From Candidatus Helarchaeota archaeon (lineage in GTDB: Archaea; Asgardarchaeota; Lokiarchaeia; Helarchaeales; RDOG01), in contig JAHPZH010000001.1 in NCBI GenBank assembly GCA_019058315.1, positions 1,347,218 to 1,411,217 of the forward strand: a stretch of 64,000 nt of DNA, given 5' to 3'. The notes beneath the pieces are model-generated. The model was given only the letters and a program-made list of their open reading frames with translations, made no database searches and had not been told where the DNA came from. The translations under genes were made by a program, and so were the position numbers. Of the stretch, positions 18,278 through 26,654 are shown in pieces. Every line of letters begins with the position of its first letter. Within the stretch, counting starts at the first letter, position 1.

Positions 18278-19713
18278 CACTTTTTTACTTCAAATTCTAT
18301 TAAGTTTTCCATATCCAATATACTATCTAATTGCTTTAATTTTTCGATAAAATTCTGTAAAAGATAATTACTTTGGAAAAATGTTCTTATTAAAACGTTA
18401 TATTTACCTGATATAGTTTTCAACTCAATTATATTTGGATTATATTTCAATCTATTGATTAAATCATTCAGTCTATTTGACTTAACTTTAAGAAATATAA
18501 TTGATTTTAAGCTATTTTTTTCATGATAATATCGTAACAGAATGGTTATTGATAATATGATAATTGCCATGCTCAATAATATTAGATCATATCTAACTCC
18601 TTCGTTACTAATAACAAAACCAACAAAAATCGATGTAAAAGGTTCAAAAACCGCAAGAATTGCAACCCATTGGTCCCATTTTAGACGGCGTGAAGGCCAA
18701 TTATTTTGACTTGAAAAATAAACAATATAAGGAATGATTGTGCTCTCAATTCCTAGAACCCAAGTCCAGATATTAAAAATTATTGCAGGAAAATTTTGAT
18801 ATTCAAGAAGAAAATTTTTTATTTCAATTCCAATTGTAGTTGATTCTAGAGGCAAAATTTCAATGATCAAAGAAAAAATGATAAGTCCCAAGAAGCTTGA
18901 CAGGAAAAAAAAGAAAATTTTTACAATTGATTTTGTAAGTTGAAAGTTTGTATTTTTATCACGAAATCCAAGAATTCTTTCTTTCTCATAAGCTGTAAAT
19001 TCATCAAATCCGGATATTATGATAAATAATACCCAGAAAATTAAAGTCATGCCTAAAGCAATGAACCCATAGAAGCTGGCTTCACTATTAATTGTTAGAG
19101 GAGTACTTATTATCGTTAGAACACCAGCAATAACAAATAAGGACAAATATGAGAATTTAATAGAGTCCATATACTCCAATCTTCTGCTTAAATTCCATAA
19201 AGCCACTATAATTATTGACCCCACTGTATTTAATATGGCTGAAAAGATTATCCCTAGAATTTGATAAGCTTTAAAGTAAAAATAGATACTTACGACATAA
19301 AAGATGCCTAATGAAAAATAATATACCAAATAAGGAATTCGAGATTTTCTTTTAGATGTCAAAATTCCACTTAAAGGAAGATTACTCGTTATTTGTTTTT
19401 TAAAATCTTGAAATGAATATTGAAACCAACTCCATTTTCCTTTTCTATTATATAATGATGAAAGAATGAGTGATATAAATATGAAAAAGAACGCTCCAAT
19501 AATTGAAAGTAATGTTCTCATAAATGCTACCATTAAGATGGAGTTTAAAGTTTCGTTAAGATATAAAAATGGCCATGGGATTAATCCCCACATTATCGTA
19601 GTTATTAAAATTGCAATAAAATTTACCTTTTTCTTAATCGAGATTAATGATAAAATCAATAATATTACGGTAATTATATTAAAAAACACTAATGAGCTAA
19701 AATCGTCTATCAT
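18277..19713 (-). CDS. EamA/DMT-like membrane transporter fused to a C-terminal RAM-like domain
   Basis: A 478-residue protein. About ten membrane helices fill residues 5-400, in the two-halves layout of drug/metabolite transporters (EamA). There is a conserved-looking MRTLLSIIGAFFF helix in the first half and IESTIIPYIVYF followed by AVFEPFTSIFVGFVI in the second. The last 75 residues (from IIFLKVKSNRLNDLI to ENLIEFEVKK) follow the RAM strand-helix-strand pattern, including SGKYNVLIRTFF. A transporter with a built-in amino-acid-type sensor would allow direct allosteric control. The substrate is unknown. It overlaps the free RAM gene downstream, which strengthens the link. I infer the RAM fold; a search is needed to confirm it. 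Confidence 0.6.
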   Translation of the reverse strand: MIDDFSSLVFFNIITVILLILSLISIKKKVNFIAILITTIMWGLIPWPFLYLNETLNSILMVAFMRTLLSIIGAFFFIFISLILSSLYNRKGKWSWFQYSFQDFKKQITSNLPLSGILTSKRKSRIPYLVYYFSLGIFYVVSIYFYFKAYQILGIIFSAILNTVGSIIIVALWNLSRRLEYMDSIKFSYLSLFVIAGVLTIISTPLTINSEASFYGFIALGMTLIFWVLFIIISGFDEFTAYEKERILGFRDKNTNFQLTKSIVKIFFFFLSSFLGLIIFSLIIEILPLESTTIGIEIKNFLLEYQNFPAIIFNIWTWVLGIESTIIPYIVYFSSQNNWPSRRLKWDQWVAILAVFEPFTSIFVGFVISNEGVRYDLILLSMAIIILSITILLRYYHEKNSLKSIIFLKVKSNRLNDLINRLKYNPNIIELKTISGKYNVLIRTFFQSNYLLQNFIEKLKQLDSILDMENLIEFEVKK

Positions 19714-19854
19714 TCTATAATTATCTTCTTTTTTAATTTATTAAGATTAGATTATCAATAAATAAAAACAAAATAAAGTTTTAAATTATTTTAAAAAAAG
19801 AGAAATTGACGATATTCATAAAAAATAGAGAAATTTTGTTAATTCCACCGCTAA

Positions 19855-20622
19855 CTAGGACTCCCAGCCGATCTTATTTTTAAACCATTCAGGCATAGAA
19901 AAGCAGACATACATTATTATAGTAGATGCTAATAGAACAAATAAAGAAATTGCAAAAATTGGAATTAACATTACAAGATAGGTTGATCCAAAACAAGTTA
20001 ATGCTATTCCCATCCATAAAGATAGGTTGGATTTTGGTCTATTTTCTTCACGGATCTTTGAAGCAAAATAAAAGAAAATTATTGGACCAACAAAAAAATT
20101 CGGTAGAACATATCCAGTATAAAAATAATTAACAATGGGATCATAAGCTAATATAAATCCTTTAACCTCTGCATATGGAGGTCCTAATATATTTGCATAA
20201 ATTATTAATAGAATAGCTATTATTCCTAAAATTGTTACTATTATTATTAATTTATTCTTTTTATCTGGATATGTCATAATCAAAGCAAAATTATCAAGAC
20301 TAATAATTGCAAAAATACTGAAAGACAATGCAATAATCGACATCAATCTACCAAAATCGGGTTGACCTAGAGTAGTATAACTTATATTTTCTATAATCAT
20401 AAATATTACAGCTATTTCTGTAAATAAAAACGCAAATAACATTGATAAGGTAGTTTTTTCTTTAGTTTTTCTATATTTTTTAAATAAATTCACTATAATT
20501 AGAGTCGATACACCCAATATAATAAAAATTAGGTAAGGAACTATAAATCCGGATGGATCTCTATTGCTAAAGTACCCTGTTAATTGGTTTAAAGTAAATT
20601 CAATTGAATAAATTAATCCCAT
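19855..20622 (-). CDS. 7TM membrane protein, copy A of a tandem duplication
   Basis: A 255-residue protein with seven predicted membrane segments. The N-terminus GLIYSIEFTLNQLTGYF lies outside or at the interface, and the C-terminus ends PEWFKNKIGWES. Several archaeal 7TM sensor modules end with a similar PEWxK segment just before a soluble output domain, but here the protein stops. A near-identical copy lies at 20916. No enzymatic motif is seen. The role could be a sensor that works with a separate output protein, by analogy to the 7TM-longin fusion at 11230; this is inference. Confidence 0.7.
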   Translation of the reverse strand: MGLIYSIEFTLNQLTGYFSNRDPSGFIVPYLIFIILGVSTLIIVNLFKKYRKTKEKTTLSMLFAFLFTEIAVIFMIIENISYTTLGQPDFGRLMSIIALSFSIFAIISLDNFALIMTYPDKKNKLIIIVTILGIIAILLIIYANILGPPYAEVKGFILAYDPIVNYFYTGYVLPNFFVGPIIFFYFASKIREENRPKSNLSLWMGIALTCFGSTYLVMLIPIFAISLFVLLASTIIMYVCFSMPEWFKNKIGWES

Positions 20623-20875
20623 TTTCGTTCATAACCATTATTGATAGTTTTTATTAAATTTAATTTAGAGTAATTTATTTTTATTAATTTTTATATTTAT
20701 ATCCTTATTGATATTTACTTCTTTAAATAATGTAAAATTAAAATATTTTTATGTAGAGTTTTTTAAACCATTTTGAGAAATTTTTTCGATAAATTATCAA
20801 TTGAGTTTTAAGTTTTTCAGGTTTTATATTGCTCAAGAGTGTAAAGTTTTTTAATGATACCGTTTTAATTGTTCA

Positions 20876-20932
20876 TTCATAAAAAATAGAGAAATTATGT
20901 TAATTCTAACGCTAATTAGGACTCCCAGCCGA
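20876..20932. repeat. Duplicated 3' flank of the 7TM gene pair
   Basis: The sequence starting ATTCATAAAAAATAGAGAAA here matches 19814-19870 over about 57 bases with only a few changes. It includes the non-coding stretch beyond the stop codon of each 7TM gene. It marks the edge of the duplicated unit, about 1,062 bases long, and may also hold a conserved transcript end. Confidence 0.75.
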
Positions 20933-21683
20933 TCTTATTTTTAAACCATTCAGGCATAGAAAAGCAGATATACATTATTATAGTAGATGCTAAAAAAATA
21001 GACAAAGGAATTGCTAGAATTGGAATAACTATTAACAAATAGCCCAATCCAAAACAAGTTAATCCTATTCCGATCCATAAAGATAGATTAGATTTTGGTC
21101 TATTTTCTTCACGAATCTTTGAAGCGAAATAGAAGAAGATTGTAGGACCAATGATAAAGTTTGGTAAAATTAATGAGAAAATAAAATAGCTAATTATAAC
21201 ATCATATATTAATAAAAATCCTTGAATATATGAATACGGATATCCTAACGTATTTGCAAAAATTACCAATAGAATGGCTATTATTCCTAAAATTGCCACT
21301 ATTATTAATATTTTATTCTTTTTATTTGGATATGTCATAATTAAAGCAAAATTATCAAGATTAATAATTGCACAAGTAGTGAAAATCATATTAAGCACCG
21401 ACATCATTTTACCTAAATCGGGTTGACCTAGAATAGTATAACTTATAGTTTCTATAACCATACATATTGCAGCTAATTCTGTAAATAAAAATGCAAGTGC
21501 CCATGATAAAGTAGAATTTTCTTTAGTTGTTTTATATTTTTTAAATAAACTCAATGTACTTATAGTCGCTACTACCAATATTGCGAGAACTAGATAATAA
21601 ACTATCACTCCTGATGGATCTCTATTGTTAAAGTACCCGGTTAATTGGTTCAAAGTAAATTCGATTGAATAAATTAATTCCAT
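20916..21683 (-). CDS. 7TM membrane protein, copy B of a tandem duplication
   Basis: A 255-residue paralogue of the gene at 19855 with the same length. The first 20 residues are nearly the same (M-E/G-LIYSIEFTLNQLTGYF). The central LDNFALIMTYPxKKNK, the loop FASKIREENRPKSNLSLW and the end PEWFKNKIGWES are identical or nearly so. Divergence is concentrated in membrane helices 1-2 and in the extracellular loop after helix 5, so the pair may have diverged in what they sense. Conservation extends past the stop codon for about 40 bases. The 293 bases between the two copies hold no gene that I can see. Confidence 0.7.
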   Translation of the reverse strand: MELIYSIEFTLNQLTGYFNNRDPSGVIVYYLVLAILVVATISTLSLFKKYKTTKENSTLSWALAFLFTELAAICMVIETISYTILGQPDLGKMMSVLNMIFTTCAIINLDNFALIMTYPNKKNKILIIVAILGIIAILLVIFANTLGYPYSYIQGFLLIYDVIISYFIFSLILPNFIIGPTIFFYFASKIREENRPKSNLSLWIGIGLTCFGLGYLLIVIPILAIPLSIFLASTIIMYICFSMPEWFKNKIGWES

Positions 21684-21842
21684 TTTAATTCATATCTGTT
21701 TTTAATTGTTTTTATTAAAATTAATATTGCAGAAAAAATTAATTCAAATGGTCTATAATTTTATATATATTCTTATATAAAAATTCTTCAATATCGATGA
21801 ATCCTTTAGTTATGAAGATTTATTTATTAAAAATCCTCAATT

Positions 21843-21848
21843 GGAGGT
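21843..21848 (+). promoter_or_regulatory. Strong ribosome binding site deciding an ATT start
   Basis: GGAGGT sits six bases before an in-frame ATT at 21855 and after the last in-frame stop (TAA at 21828). There is no ATG, GTG, TTG or CTG in this frame between that stop and the ATG at 22020. The site therefore argues that translation starts at 21855. Confidence 0.65.
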
Positions 21849-21854
21849 TTTAGT

Positions 21855-22634
21855 ATTTCGTTTTTAGATGATCCATTAGTTTCAAGCTTTGTTTTTTATC
21901 CAAGGAAAATATCTATTCCAAAAAATTTAGGACCAAACGTACGCATTTTAAAATTTCAAATTACAGATGATATTTTAATCGGAGGTTTTTGTTACTTAAA
22001 AGATGCTAATCTACCAACTATGTTAATGTTTCATGGAAATGGGGAGATAGCTCTTGATTATTTAAATATATATGAGTTATTCCATGAATGTGGCGTCAAT
22101 TTGGCAGTTGCTGATTTTCGAGGTTATGGTTTTAGTTCAGGTCAGCCCTTCTATACGAGTTTAATTAAAGATGCTATGCCGATTTATAATCATTTCAAAG
22201 ATTGGGTAAAAAATGAGGGTTTAAAAAACTCATTATTTATAATGGGTAGGTCCCTCGGTAGTATTTGCGCATCAGAGATAGGTTCACAAAATCCACCTGA
22301 TGTTCGAGGAATCTTCTTTGAGAGTGGATTTGCTAGTATTTATAACTTGATGACTCGTCTCTTTCGTGTTGATGGACCAAATATAACCCCAGAAGCTTTA
22401 AAAGATTGGTCAAATGATACCAGGATTGCAAAGATTAGGAAACCAGTTTTAATAATCCATGGAGGTAACGATTGGATTATTCCAAGCTCAGAAGCAGAAT
22501 TAATTCATGAAACTCTTCCAGAAGATATCGATGCAAAGCTTTTTATCATTAGAGGGGCTGGACATAATAATATTTTAATGTATGGAGAAAAATATACTCA
22601 TCCATTAAAACAATTCATTGAAAAATACGGATAA
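21855..22634 (+). CDS. Alpha/beta hydrolase with probable AUU start codon
   Basis: With the ATT start the protein has 259 residues. From the first in-frame ATG (22020) it would have only 204 and would lack the N-terminal strands of the fold. The added part reads SFLDDPLVSSFVFYPRKI and includes the FYPR motif common in this hydrolase group, so it is real protein. The core has HGNGE (oxyanion region), DFRGYGFSSG, the nucleophile elbow GRSLG, the acid in IHGGNDWIIP and the His in GAGHNN, giving a full Ser-Asp-His triad. There is no signal peptide. The substrate is unknown. The next hydrolase gene starts 16 bases downstream, so the two probably form an operon. Confidence 0.82.
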   Translation: MSFLDDPLVSSFVFYPRKISIPKNLGPNVRILKFQITDDILIGGFCYLKDANLPTMLMFHGNGEIALDYLNIYELFHECGVNLAVADFRGYGFSSGQPFYTSLIKDAMPIYNHFKDWVKNEGLKNSLFIMGRSLGSICASEIGSQNPPDVRGIFFESGFASIYNLMTRLFRVDGPNITPEALKDWSNDTRIAKIRKPVLIIHGGNDWIIPSSEAELIHETLPEDIDAKLFIIRGAGHNNILMYGEKYTHPLKQFIEKYG

Positions 22635-22650
22635 TTTTTGGTTAATTTGA

Positions 22651-23541
22651 ATGCCAAGTGAACAATATAATAAAATTATTGAATTGCTTAAATCAACTAA
22701 AGTTGATAGAACTGTCACAATTGAGGAAAGACGTAAAAATTTAGAGAAGATGGCTTCGCTTGTAAGGCTCCCACGGGATATTCGTTTTGAATCTTTAAAA
22801 GTTGGAAAAACTCCTGCTGAATGGATAATCACTCCAGTATCCGTTGAGGATCGAATCATTTTATACCTTCATGGAGGGGGATATGTGATAGGCTCGATTA
22901 AGACTCATAGAGAATTAGCAAGTCGTATAGCAAGGGCTTCTAAAGCACGAGGACTTTTAATTGAATATCGATTAGCACCTGAGCACAAATTTCCCGCTGC
23001 CTTGGAAGATTCTACTTTAGCTTATCGTTGGCTACTCAAAGAAGGATATAATCCCGATCGAATAGTAATTGCTGGGGATTCTGCGGGAGGTGGTTTAACA
23101 GTGGCAACCCTTGTTGCATTAAGGGATCAAGGAGAACCTTTACCTGCAGCAGCTATATGTTTGTCTCCATGGATTGATTTGGAGGGGCTTGGTAAATCTG
23201 TAAGGACAAAAGCCAATATTGATCCTTTATTTGACATAGATGGAATTATTCAAAATGCTAAACTATACCTCGGTGGTGAGGATCCCCATAACCCTCTTGC
23301 TGCCCCTTTATATGCTGATCTTACAGGCCTTCCACCGATGCTGATACAAGTTGGCACATGGGAAATTTTACTTGATGACTCTTTACGACTCGCTGAACAA
23401 GCAAAAAAGGCAGGTGTTGAGGTTATTCTTGAGAAGTGGGAAGATATGGTTCATGTTTTTCAAAGTTTTGGTTACTATCTTCCTGAAGCACAAGAAGCAG
23501 TTGAACATATTGGTGATTTTGTTATTCAATATACAAGCTAA
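22651..23541 (+). CDS. Alpha/beta hydrolase fold-3 esterase (HSL family)
   Basis: A 296-residue esterase of the hormone-sensitive-lipase group. The oxyanion motif HGGGYVIGS (near residue 75), the nucleophile elbow GDSAGGGLT (near 148), the Asp in the QVGTWEILLDDS segment and the His of MVHVFQSFG give a complete catalytic set. Family members cleave short- to medium-chain carboxylic esters. It has no signal peptide. It follows another alpha/beta hydrolase by 16 bases. The first 30 residues form a helical cap beginning MPSEQYNKIIELL. Confidence 0.9.
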   Translation: MPSEQYNKIIELLKSTKVDRTVTIEERRKNLEKMASLVRLPRDIRFESLKVGKTPAEWIITPVSVEDRIILYLHGGGYVIGSIKTHRELASRIARASKARGLLIEYRLAPEHKFPAALEDSTLAYRWLLKEGYNPDRIVIAGDSAGGGLTVATLVALRDQGEPLPAAAICLSPWIDLEGLGKSVRTKANIDPLFDIDGIIQNAKLYLGGEDPHNPLAAPLYADLTGLPPMLIQVGTWEILLDDSLRLAEQAKKAGVEVILEKWEDMVHVFQSFGYYLPEAQEAVEHIGDFVIQYTS

Positions 23542-23560
23542 AATTTATTATATCTAAATA

Positions 23561-24076
23561 TTATTTTTGTGAATGGAGGGCATAATACCGAGATATTAAT
23601 GACAATACAAAAAATCCCAACATCGCAATAAGCAATATGTTGTAAATTAGACTATCAGCAAAGATGAGTGTTATACCTATTATTATATAAAGAAATAGTC
23701 CAGAATATCTACCTATAGGATCGTAAACCGGCTTTTTTTGTTTCGATGTTAAAATAAATTGTAGAAACATAAACCCTATTATAATAAGTATCCAAAATGG
23801 ATATATTTCCTTTAAAATAAATGCAAAGAATAATATAAAAATAATAACAAAGTCAGAAATAGCATCGAAATATGCCCCAAAGGTAGATGTAACTTCTAAT
23901 TTTCTTGCAATGGTCCCATCAAGGATATCTGTGATCCAAGAGATAGTAAAGAGAATAAAGCACTCTATGATTAAATCATTGAATAAGAAAATTAATAATG
24001 GTGGAATTAATACGATTCTTAAACCAGTGATGATTTGAGGGATAAGAAACCTCTTATTATACCTTTTATTTTCCAT
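23561..24076 (-). CDS. CDP-alcohol phosphatidyltransferase (archaetidyl/phosphatidyl transferase family)
   Basis: A 171-residue membrane enzyme with the complete family signature. Asp50-x2-Asp53-Gly54-x2-Ala57-Arg58-x8-Gly67-x3-Asp71-x3-Asp75 binds the CDP moiety and two metal ions. It has about five to six membrane segments. It moves an archaetidyl or phosphatidyl group from a CDP-activated lipid to an alcohol such as glycerol-phosphate or inositol-phosphate; the acceptor cannot be told from the sequence. It is convergent with the esterase at 22651, 20 bases away. A DAG-kinase-like gene at 25615 is another lipid enzyme nearby. Confidence 0.87.
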   Translation of the reverse strand: MENKRYNKRFLIPQIITGLRIVLIPPLLIFLFNDLIIECFILFTISWITDILDGTIARKLEVTSTFGAYFDAISDFVIIFILFFAFILKEIYPFWILIIIGFMFLQFILTSKQKKPVYDPIGRYSGLFLYIIIGITLIFADSLIYNILLIAMLGFFVLSLISRYYALHSQK

Positions 24077-24215
24077 TTTCTCTCATTCTAAAAACAATTT
24101 AGTCAATAATCTTTTAAAATTATTTCATATCAATCTATAACAACAGTCAGATGACAAATATAGTACAAAAAGAGTAATATTATGAATTATATTAACTATA
24201 AATTGAGATCTAAAA

Positions 24216-24857
24216 ATGAAAAAAGAATCTATAATAACCACGATTTACGGATTACTCACCATTAGTTTAATAATAATATTGTATTTACTTCTTGCCAACT
24301 CAATACCTAATATTTTTATATTAAGCGAATGGACTGAATTTTTAATACTATTATGTCTAATATTTCCAATTATAACCACATTTTTAGCACTTATTTTTTA
24401 TTTTACTTTAAAAATCGCAATTCCAATGGTATTTTCAGGTTTAGGTTTTCTATTTTTTCAAGGAATCTGGTTTCGATTTCCAACTATTAATGTTATGATG
24501 AGTTCAGCTTATTTTTTAGTAGGTATGTTGTTTATTGGACTGGGATTGTGGTTAGAATCTGACCTTTTACCAGTAAGATATCCTGAAGCATTTGAAGATA
24601 CAGAGGAAAAACCTGAGCCTATGGATATTGAATTTTCTGAAGAGGATTATAAAGATGAAGTAAAATTTTGGATTAAATTACTTGATAGTTCTGATGAAAA
24701 ATATCGAGAAGAAGCAATAATTTCATTAGGTGAAATAGGAGATAAAAGAGCAATTCCACATTTAGAAAAATTACTTGAGGATGAATCAAAATCTACTCGT
24801 GAACTCTCAAGAAAAGCAATAAAATCAATAAAATCAATAAAAGGGAAAGTTAATTAA
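24216..24857 (+). CDS. Membrane protein with C-terminal HEAT-like (PBS-lyase type) module
   Basis: A 213-residue protein. Four membrane segments in residues 5-125 are followed by an acidic linker and a soluble module of about 70 residues. The module contains EEAIISLGEIGDKRAIPHL, the classic PBS-lyase/HEAT repeat phrase in which A-x-x-A-L-G-x-I-G-D-x-x-A-I-P-x-L is the consensus. HEAT modules bind proteins. The next gene carries almost the same module on a different, non-membrane front part, so the module appears to have been shuffled between neighbours. The 39 bases between the genes hold a strong ribosome site. Confidence 0.72.
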   Translation: MKKESIITTIYGLLTISLIIILYLLLANSIPNIFILSEWTEFLILLCLIFPIITTFLALIFYFTLKIAIPMVFSGLGFLFFQGIWFRFPTINVMMSSAYFLVGMLFIGLGLWLESDLLPVRYPEAFEDTEEKPEPMDIEFSEEDYKDEVKFWIKLLDSSDEKYREEAIISLGEIGDKRAIPHLEKLLEDESKSTRELSRKAIKSIKSIKGKVN

Positions 24858-24882
24858 GTATTATAATTAATAAAAGTTCAAA

Positions 24883-24889
24883 GGAGGAG
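24883..24889 (+). promoter_or_regulatory. Strong ribosome binding site deciding an ATT start
   Basis: GGAGGAG lies seven bases before an in-frame ATT at 24897. The frame is open from a TAA at 24864 to the first NUG codon, a TTG at 25047, with no other candidate start. A site this strong should serve a start close to it. Confidence 0.65.
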
Positions 24890-24896
24890 AAAATAT

Positions 24897-25601
24897 ATTA
24901 TTTTTAATAGAGTTCGTGTAGCAATAAGATTTACAGATGAGCAAAATAGAAAAAGAACTATTGGAGCGAATTGTAGAGTAAGCTTCAGCTCAAATTTTAT
25001 AGAAATTATATCAAGAAAATTATTAAGACTCAAGCTTAGGAATGAATTGGAGAGATGGTTTGCATTTCAAGAAGTCCCTATATTTACAGAAGAAAATTTA
25101 CATCTTTTATTTAAAGTATCTAGAGAATTATGGGTTCCTTGGCCTTATATTATGAAATTTAAATTTAATCTCAAAAATATTTCCTATGAAAAATTCGAAA
25201 AATCTATAGATCTCGTAAAACGAGGTTTAAAAAACGTTATCCTTCATTTTAATTCAAGTCATGGGATAATTATTTTAGAATTGAAAAATAAAAAAGCAGC
25301 TATAACCGATATTATTTTATCTTATGGGGAGAAGATTGGAGAGATTGAAGAAGAAGTCTTTGTTCCAGCTGACTTTGGGTTTGAGGAGGCTGACTTTAAA
25401 GATGAAACTGAATTTTGGATTAAATCCCTTGGAAGTTTGGATGAGGCTTATCTAGAAGAAGCAATTATTTCATTAGGGGAAATAGGGGATAAAAGGGCCA
25501 TTCCATATTTAGAAAAATTCTTGGAAAATGAGTCAAAATCACTTCAAAAATTATCAAGGAAATCGATAGAATCAATAAAAAGGAAAGGAAATCAAAATTA
25601 A
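24897..25601 (+). CDS. HEAT-like module protein with probable AUU start codon
   Basis: Read from the ATT at 24897 the protein has 234 residues. From the first NUG (TTG 25047) it has 184. The extra segment begins FNRVRVAIRFTDEQ and is well-formed coding sequence. The middle part is a mixed alpha/beta domain I do not recognise (residues about 50-155). Residues 160-234 repeat the acidic linker and HEAT module of the preceding gene (EEAIISLGEIGDKRAIPYL), with about two-thirds identity. There is no membrane segment. The paired arrangement suggests a membrane partner and a soluble partner that meet or compete through the same module. Confidence 0.7.
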   Translation: MIFNRVRVAIRFTDEQNRKRTIGANCRVSFSSNFIEIISRKLLRLKLRNELERWFAFQEVPIFTEENLHLLFKVSRELWVPWPYIMKFKFNLKNISYEKFEKSIDLVKRGLKNVILHFNSSHGIIILELKNKKAAITDIILSYGEKIGEIEEEVFVPADFGFEEADFKDETEFWIKSLGSLDEAYLEEAIISLGEIGDKRAIPYLEKFLENESKSLQKLSRKSIESIKRKGNQN

Positions 25602-25614
25602 ACAAATAAGATTT

Positions 25615-26574
25615 TTATTTTTCCTCTAATTCCTCTTTTGTACCTACAATAACATTTAAACTGTTTGGAATGATTTCAAATTCAAAATCTGTCCCTTTTC
25701 CGACCTGTTCACCATCCAAGTCTAAAAAAACAGGATCTTCACTTAAAATTTTAACGTTTATACAAAGATCATGTTCTTTAACTTGAGGCATCTTTAGATG
25801 TGAACCATCATAAATTTTCCCGATATTTGTTAATAGCATCCATCTAGATCCATCTTGAATTGTAATAATACTAAATTTTCCATTTGTTGAATCTGAGTTT
25901 GGAGAAATCATCATTCCTCCCCCAAAATATTTTCCAATACAGATACATGTCATATTAGCATTATACTCATACGCATTTTCTTCATCTTCATCTAAAATAA
26001 GGCGAGTTAGGCTTTTATGATGATGCATAATTCCACGTATAGACCCAATAAGGAATGAAAATTTTCCCCCAAGACGTTTTGTTGTCCGATTAACACGATC
26101 TACAACATCACCACCTAAACCAGTATCAGCAACATTAACAAATAAACGAGTTCCCGGATTTCCTTCCAAATCCTTAAATTTTGCAATACCAACATCTTGC
26201 TTCTGAATAATTCCATGTTCTAGAATATCTATTGATCCCTCTATTTCTTTAGGAATTTCTACTGTTTTAATAAAATCCGAACCAGTCCCGCTTGATATTA
26301 CACCAAATTTGCACTCAGGGTTTAGAGGAGTAAAATTTTCAGGATCAAAAAATCCATTTGCAACTTCATTAAATGTCCCATCGCCACCAACTGCTACAAT
26401 AAAATCTTCATTTTGTTTAATGGCTTCTCTTGCCAATTCCGTAGCATGATTAGGACCTTCTGTAAAAATATGGGTATATTCTATTTTTTTCCCATCTAGA
26501 AGAGGTTTAATCTCTTTTTCCCATCGTTTTTTTGTTTTACCATTTCCCGCCTTTGGATTAATTATAATATACAA
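25615..26574 (-). CDS. Diacylglycerol-kinase-like lipid kinase (YegS/DgkB family)
   Basis: About 319 residues. The DAGK catalytic signatures are present: INPKAGNGKT near the start, then AVGGDGTFNEVANG, the FGVISSGTGSDF loop, and C-terminally FLDLDGEQ, where the Asp-Gly-Glu contributes to catalysis. It phosphorylates a lipid alcohol using ATP; in an archaeon the substrate may be an isoprenoid-linked glycerol. The frame is open to an ATG at 26595, but a GGAG site at 26583-26586 is best spaced for the TTG at 26574 (MYIIINPKAG). It is convergent with the HEAT gene, 13 bases away. Confidence 0.88.
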   Translation of the reverse strand: MYIIINPKAGNGKTKKRWEKEIKPLLDGKKIEYTHIFTEGPNHATELAREAIKQNEDFIVAVGGDGTFNEVANGFFDPENFTPLNPECKFGVISSGTGSDFIKTVEIPKEIEGSIDILEHGIIQKQDVGIAKFKDLEGNPGTRLFVNVADTGLGGDVVDRVNRTTKRLGGKFSFLIGSIRGIMHHHKSLTRLILDEDEENAYEYNANMTCICIGKYFGGGMMISPNSDSTNGKFSIITIQDGSRWMLLTNIGKIYDGSHLKMPQVKEHDLCINVKILSEDPVFLDLDGEQVGKGTDFEFEIIPNSLNVIVGTKEELEEK

Positions 26575-26654
26575 AATTTCAACTCCAGAAATCAAGCAAA
26601 TAAAATAATAACGAATAAGTTATTTATGCCTTTTTTAATATAACATATTCTAGA

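Noticed and set aside
22020..22634. Alpha/beta hydrolase as a truncated pseudogene from the ATG at 22020
   Set aside because: The upstream frame carries the missing fold elements without stops and a strong ribosome site, so a non-AUG start explains it better than decay.
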